From positions 62,001-126,000 of the forward strand of contig NZ_RWIR01000026.1 of assembly GCF_009764265.1 (NCBI RefSeq): a stretch of 64,000 nucleotides of DNA, read 5' to 3'. A program made the translations under genes and the position numbers. This DNA is from Pseudomonas sp. PB101 (lineage in GTDB: Bacteria > Pseudomonadota > Gammaproteobacteria > Pseudomonadales > Pseudomonadaceae). This document shows, piece by piece, positions 62,591 to 64,000 of this stretch. The stretch's first letter is position 1, and each line of letters begins with the position of its first letter. Below the pieces are notes generated by a model, which worked only from the letters and a program-made list of their open reading frames with translations, was not told where the DNA came from and searched no databases.

Positions 62591-63439
62591 ATGAAAGTCG
62601 AACAATTGACCTGCACCATCGGCGCCGAACTGATCGGCGTCAACCTGGCCGACGCCGTGCATGACGACGGCCTGTTTGCCGAGATCCGCGCACAGTTGCT
62701 CAAGCATCGCGTGGTGTTCCTGCGCGATCAGGACATCACCCGTGCCGAGCACGTGGCCTTCGCCCGGCGTTTCGGCGAGCTGGAGGATCATCCGGTGGCC
62801 GGCAGCGATCCGGAGCATCCGGGTCTGGTGCAAATCTACAAGCGTCCGGACCAGCCGGCGGACCGCTACGAAAACTCCTGGCACAGCGACGCCACCTGGC
62901 GTGACGCCCCGCCGATGGGCTGTGTATTGCGTTGCCTGGAGTGCCCGCCGGTGGGCGGTGACACCATGTGGGCCAACATGGTCGAGGCCTACGCGCGTTT
63001 GCCCGAAGACGTGAAGGTCAAGATCGCCGACCTGCGTGCGCGCCACAGCATCGAAGCGAGCTTCGGTGCGGCGATGCCGATCGAAAAGCGCCTGGCACTC
63101 AGGGAGAGGTTCCCGGATGCCGAGCACCCGGTGGTGCGCACTCACCCGGAAACCGGCGAGAAGGTGCTGTTCGTCAACGCGTTCGCCACTCACCTGAGCA
63201 ACTACCACACCCCTGAGCGGGTGCGCTTCGGTCAGGACGCCAACCCGGGCGCAAGCGATTTGCTGCGCTACCTGATCAGCCAGGCGTACGTCCCCGAGTA
63301 TCAAGTGCGCTGGCGCTGGAAGCCCAACAGCATCGCCATCTGGGACAACCGCAGTACCCAGCATTACGCCGTCATGGATTACCCGCCTTGCCATCGCAAG
63401 ATGGATCGCGCCGGGATCATCGGCGACAAGACTTACTGA
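62591..63439 (+). CDS. TauD/TfdA family Fe(II)/2-oxoglutarate dioxygenase
   Basis: The 282-residue dioxygenase has the facial triad in WHSDATW (H-x-D) and a late His in NRSTQHYAVMDY, with 2OG-binding Arg in HRKMDRAG. It resembles taurine/2,4-D-type dioxygenases. It is unlike the TauD-like protein in the cluster at 34.9 kb, which has H-x-E. Its linkage to a BKACE gene suggests catabolism of a small acid. Confidence 0.88.
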   Translation: MKVEQLTCTIGAELIGVNLADAVHDDGLFAEIRAQLLKHRVVFLRDQDITRAEHVAFARRFGELEDHPVAGSDPEHPGLVQIYKRPDQPADRYENSWHSDATWRDAPPMGCVLRCLECPPVGGDTMWANMVEAYARLPEDVKVKIADLRARHSIEASFGAAMPIEKRLALRERFPDAEHPVVRTHPETGEKVLFVNAFATHLSNYHTPERVRFGQDANPGASDLLRYLISQAYVPEYQVRWRWKPNSIAIWDNRSTQHYAVMDYPPCHRKMDRAGIIGDKTY

Positions 63440-63525
63440 TCCACGCCTCTGCATTCGCTCTCGTAAACACGCCTGCCCGGCGCGACTCCGGGTGGGCGGG
63501 ACAATCATAAGAACTGGAGTAACCC

Positions 63526-64000
63526 ATGCAATTTTTCGACGATTCCCTGCACCCCGAAAACATGGAAAAGGTAGTCATCACCGTGGCCCCGTACGGCCCG
63601 GAATGGATGCCTGAAGATTTCCCGGAAGACATCCCGCTGACCATGGACGAGCAAGTCCAGAAAGCGGTCGATTGCTATGAAGCCGGCGCCACCGTGCTGC
63701 ACCTGCATGTGCGCGAACTGGACGGCAAGGGTTCCAAGCGTCTGTCGAAGTTCAACGAGCTGATCGCCGGTGTGCGTGAAGCCGTGCCGGACATGATCAT
63801 CCAGGTCGGCGGCTCGATTTCCTTCGCCCCGGAAAGCGACGGCGAAGCGGCCAAGTGGCTGTCCGACGATACCCGCCACATGCTGGCCGAGCTGACGCCG
63901 AAGCCGGATCAGGTCACGGTCGCGATCAACACCACGCAAATGAACATCATGGAGCTGTTGTACCCGGAGTACCTCAAAGGCACCTCCCTGGACAACCCGA
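63526..64000 (+). CDS. BKACE (DUF849) family 3-keto acid cleavage enzyme, cut by the window edge
   Basis: The first 158 residues are present; the gene runs past the right edge. It matches the beta-keto acid cleavage family: VVITVAPYGPEWMPEDFPED near the start and zinc histidines in TVLHLHVRELDGKGSK (near 46-48 of the motif region). These enzymes condense a 3-keto acid with acetyl-CoA. CTGGAGTAACCC precedes the ATG. The upstream dioxygenase could supply the hydroxylated precursor. Confidence 0.85.
   Translation, partial: MQFFDDSLHPENMEKVVITVAPYGPEWMPEDFPEDIPLTMDEQVQKAVDCYEAGATVLHLHVRELDGKGSKRLSKFNELIAGVREAVPDMIIQVGGSISFAPESDGEAAKWLSDDTRHMLAELTPKPDQVTVAINTTQMNIMELLYPEYLKGTSLDNP

Overview
The window is chromosomal DNA of a fluorescent-group Pseudomonas. 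The grounds are high GC, many Pseudomonas-type REP palindromes (cores such as GTAGGAGCGAGC, GTGGGAGCG and GTAGGAGCCGGC), and gene content typical of the genus: cyoABCDE, divergent norR/hmp, cheV, DUF3509, yebG and an ECF sigma/FecR/TonB-receptor module. I see no rRNA, tRNA, CRISPR array, integrase or transposase.

Layout. 1-5.5 kb: a Leu/Glu-dehydrogenase-like protein lacking its catalytic lysine, LexA-controlled yebG, psiE, a DUF3509 protein, L-serine deaminase and a LysR regulator. 5.7-10.5 kb: an HPF-type ribosome protein, then a Fur-box-preceded sigma factor, FecR and a signalling TonB receptor for a ferric siderophore. 10.6-16.5 kb: AraC regulator, EamA exporter, an AT-rich DUF2165 gene, a D-2-hydroxyacid dehydrogenase, small proteins, a GNAT enzyme and CheV. 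16.7-19.6 kb: divergent norR and hmp with three NorR-type sites and a sigma54-like promoter. 19.9-26.5 kb: dsbB, an 840-bp gap, the complete cytochrome bo3 operon and a small I78-like protein.

26.5-39 kb is the most unusual region. Two MocR-type (GntR plus aminotransferase fold) regulators flank ten same-strand genes: MFS transporter, ATP-grasp ligase, RidA, cupin, YfcF-like glutathione transferase, KamA-like radical SAM enzyme, class IV aminotransferase, Fe/2OG oxygenase, AurF-type di-iron N-oxygenase and metallo-beta-lactamase-fold hydrolase. There is no NRPS or PKS. The set looks like a compact pathway that rearranges, hydroxylates, N-oxidises and ligates an amino acid and then exports it. 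I know of no described pathway with this combination. A related sequence motif lies in front of both halves of the cluster.

39.2-50.7 kb: a conserved hypothetical, then a spermidine/putrescine-type ABC importer, a LysR regulator and a catabolic operon (ThDP decarboxylase, amidohydrolase, G3E GTPase, class II aldolase). 50.8-54.6 kb: a two-component system divergent from exported MsrB and MsrA (periplasmic methionine-sulfoxide repair). 54.6-59.2 kb: LysR, an ArgD-like aminotransferase, a yefM-yoeB toxin-antitoxin pair, a small nucleotide-binding protein and an exported protein with an internal duplication. 59.2-64 kb: PhoD-like phosphatase, a small exported protein, quinone oxidoreductase, a second TauD-type dioxygenase and a BKACE enzyme cut by the window edge.
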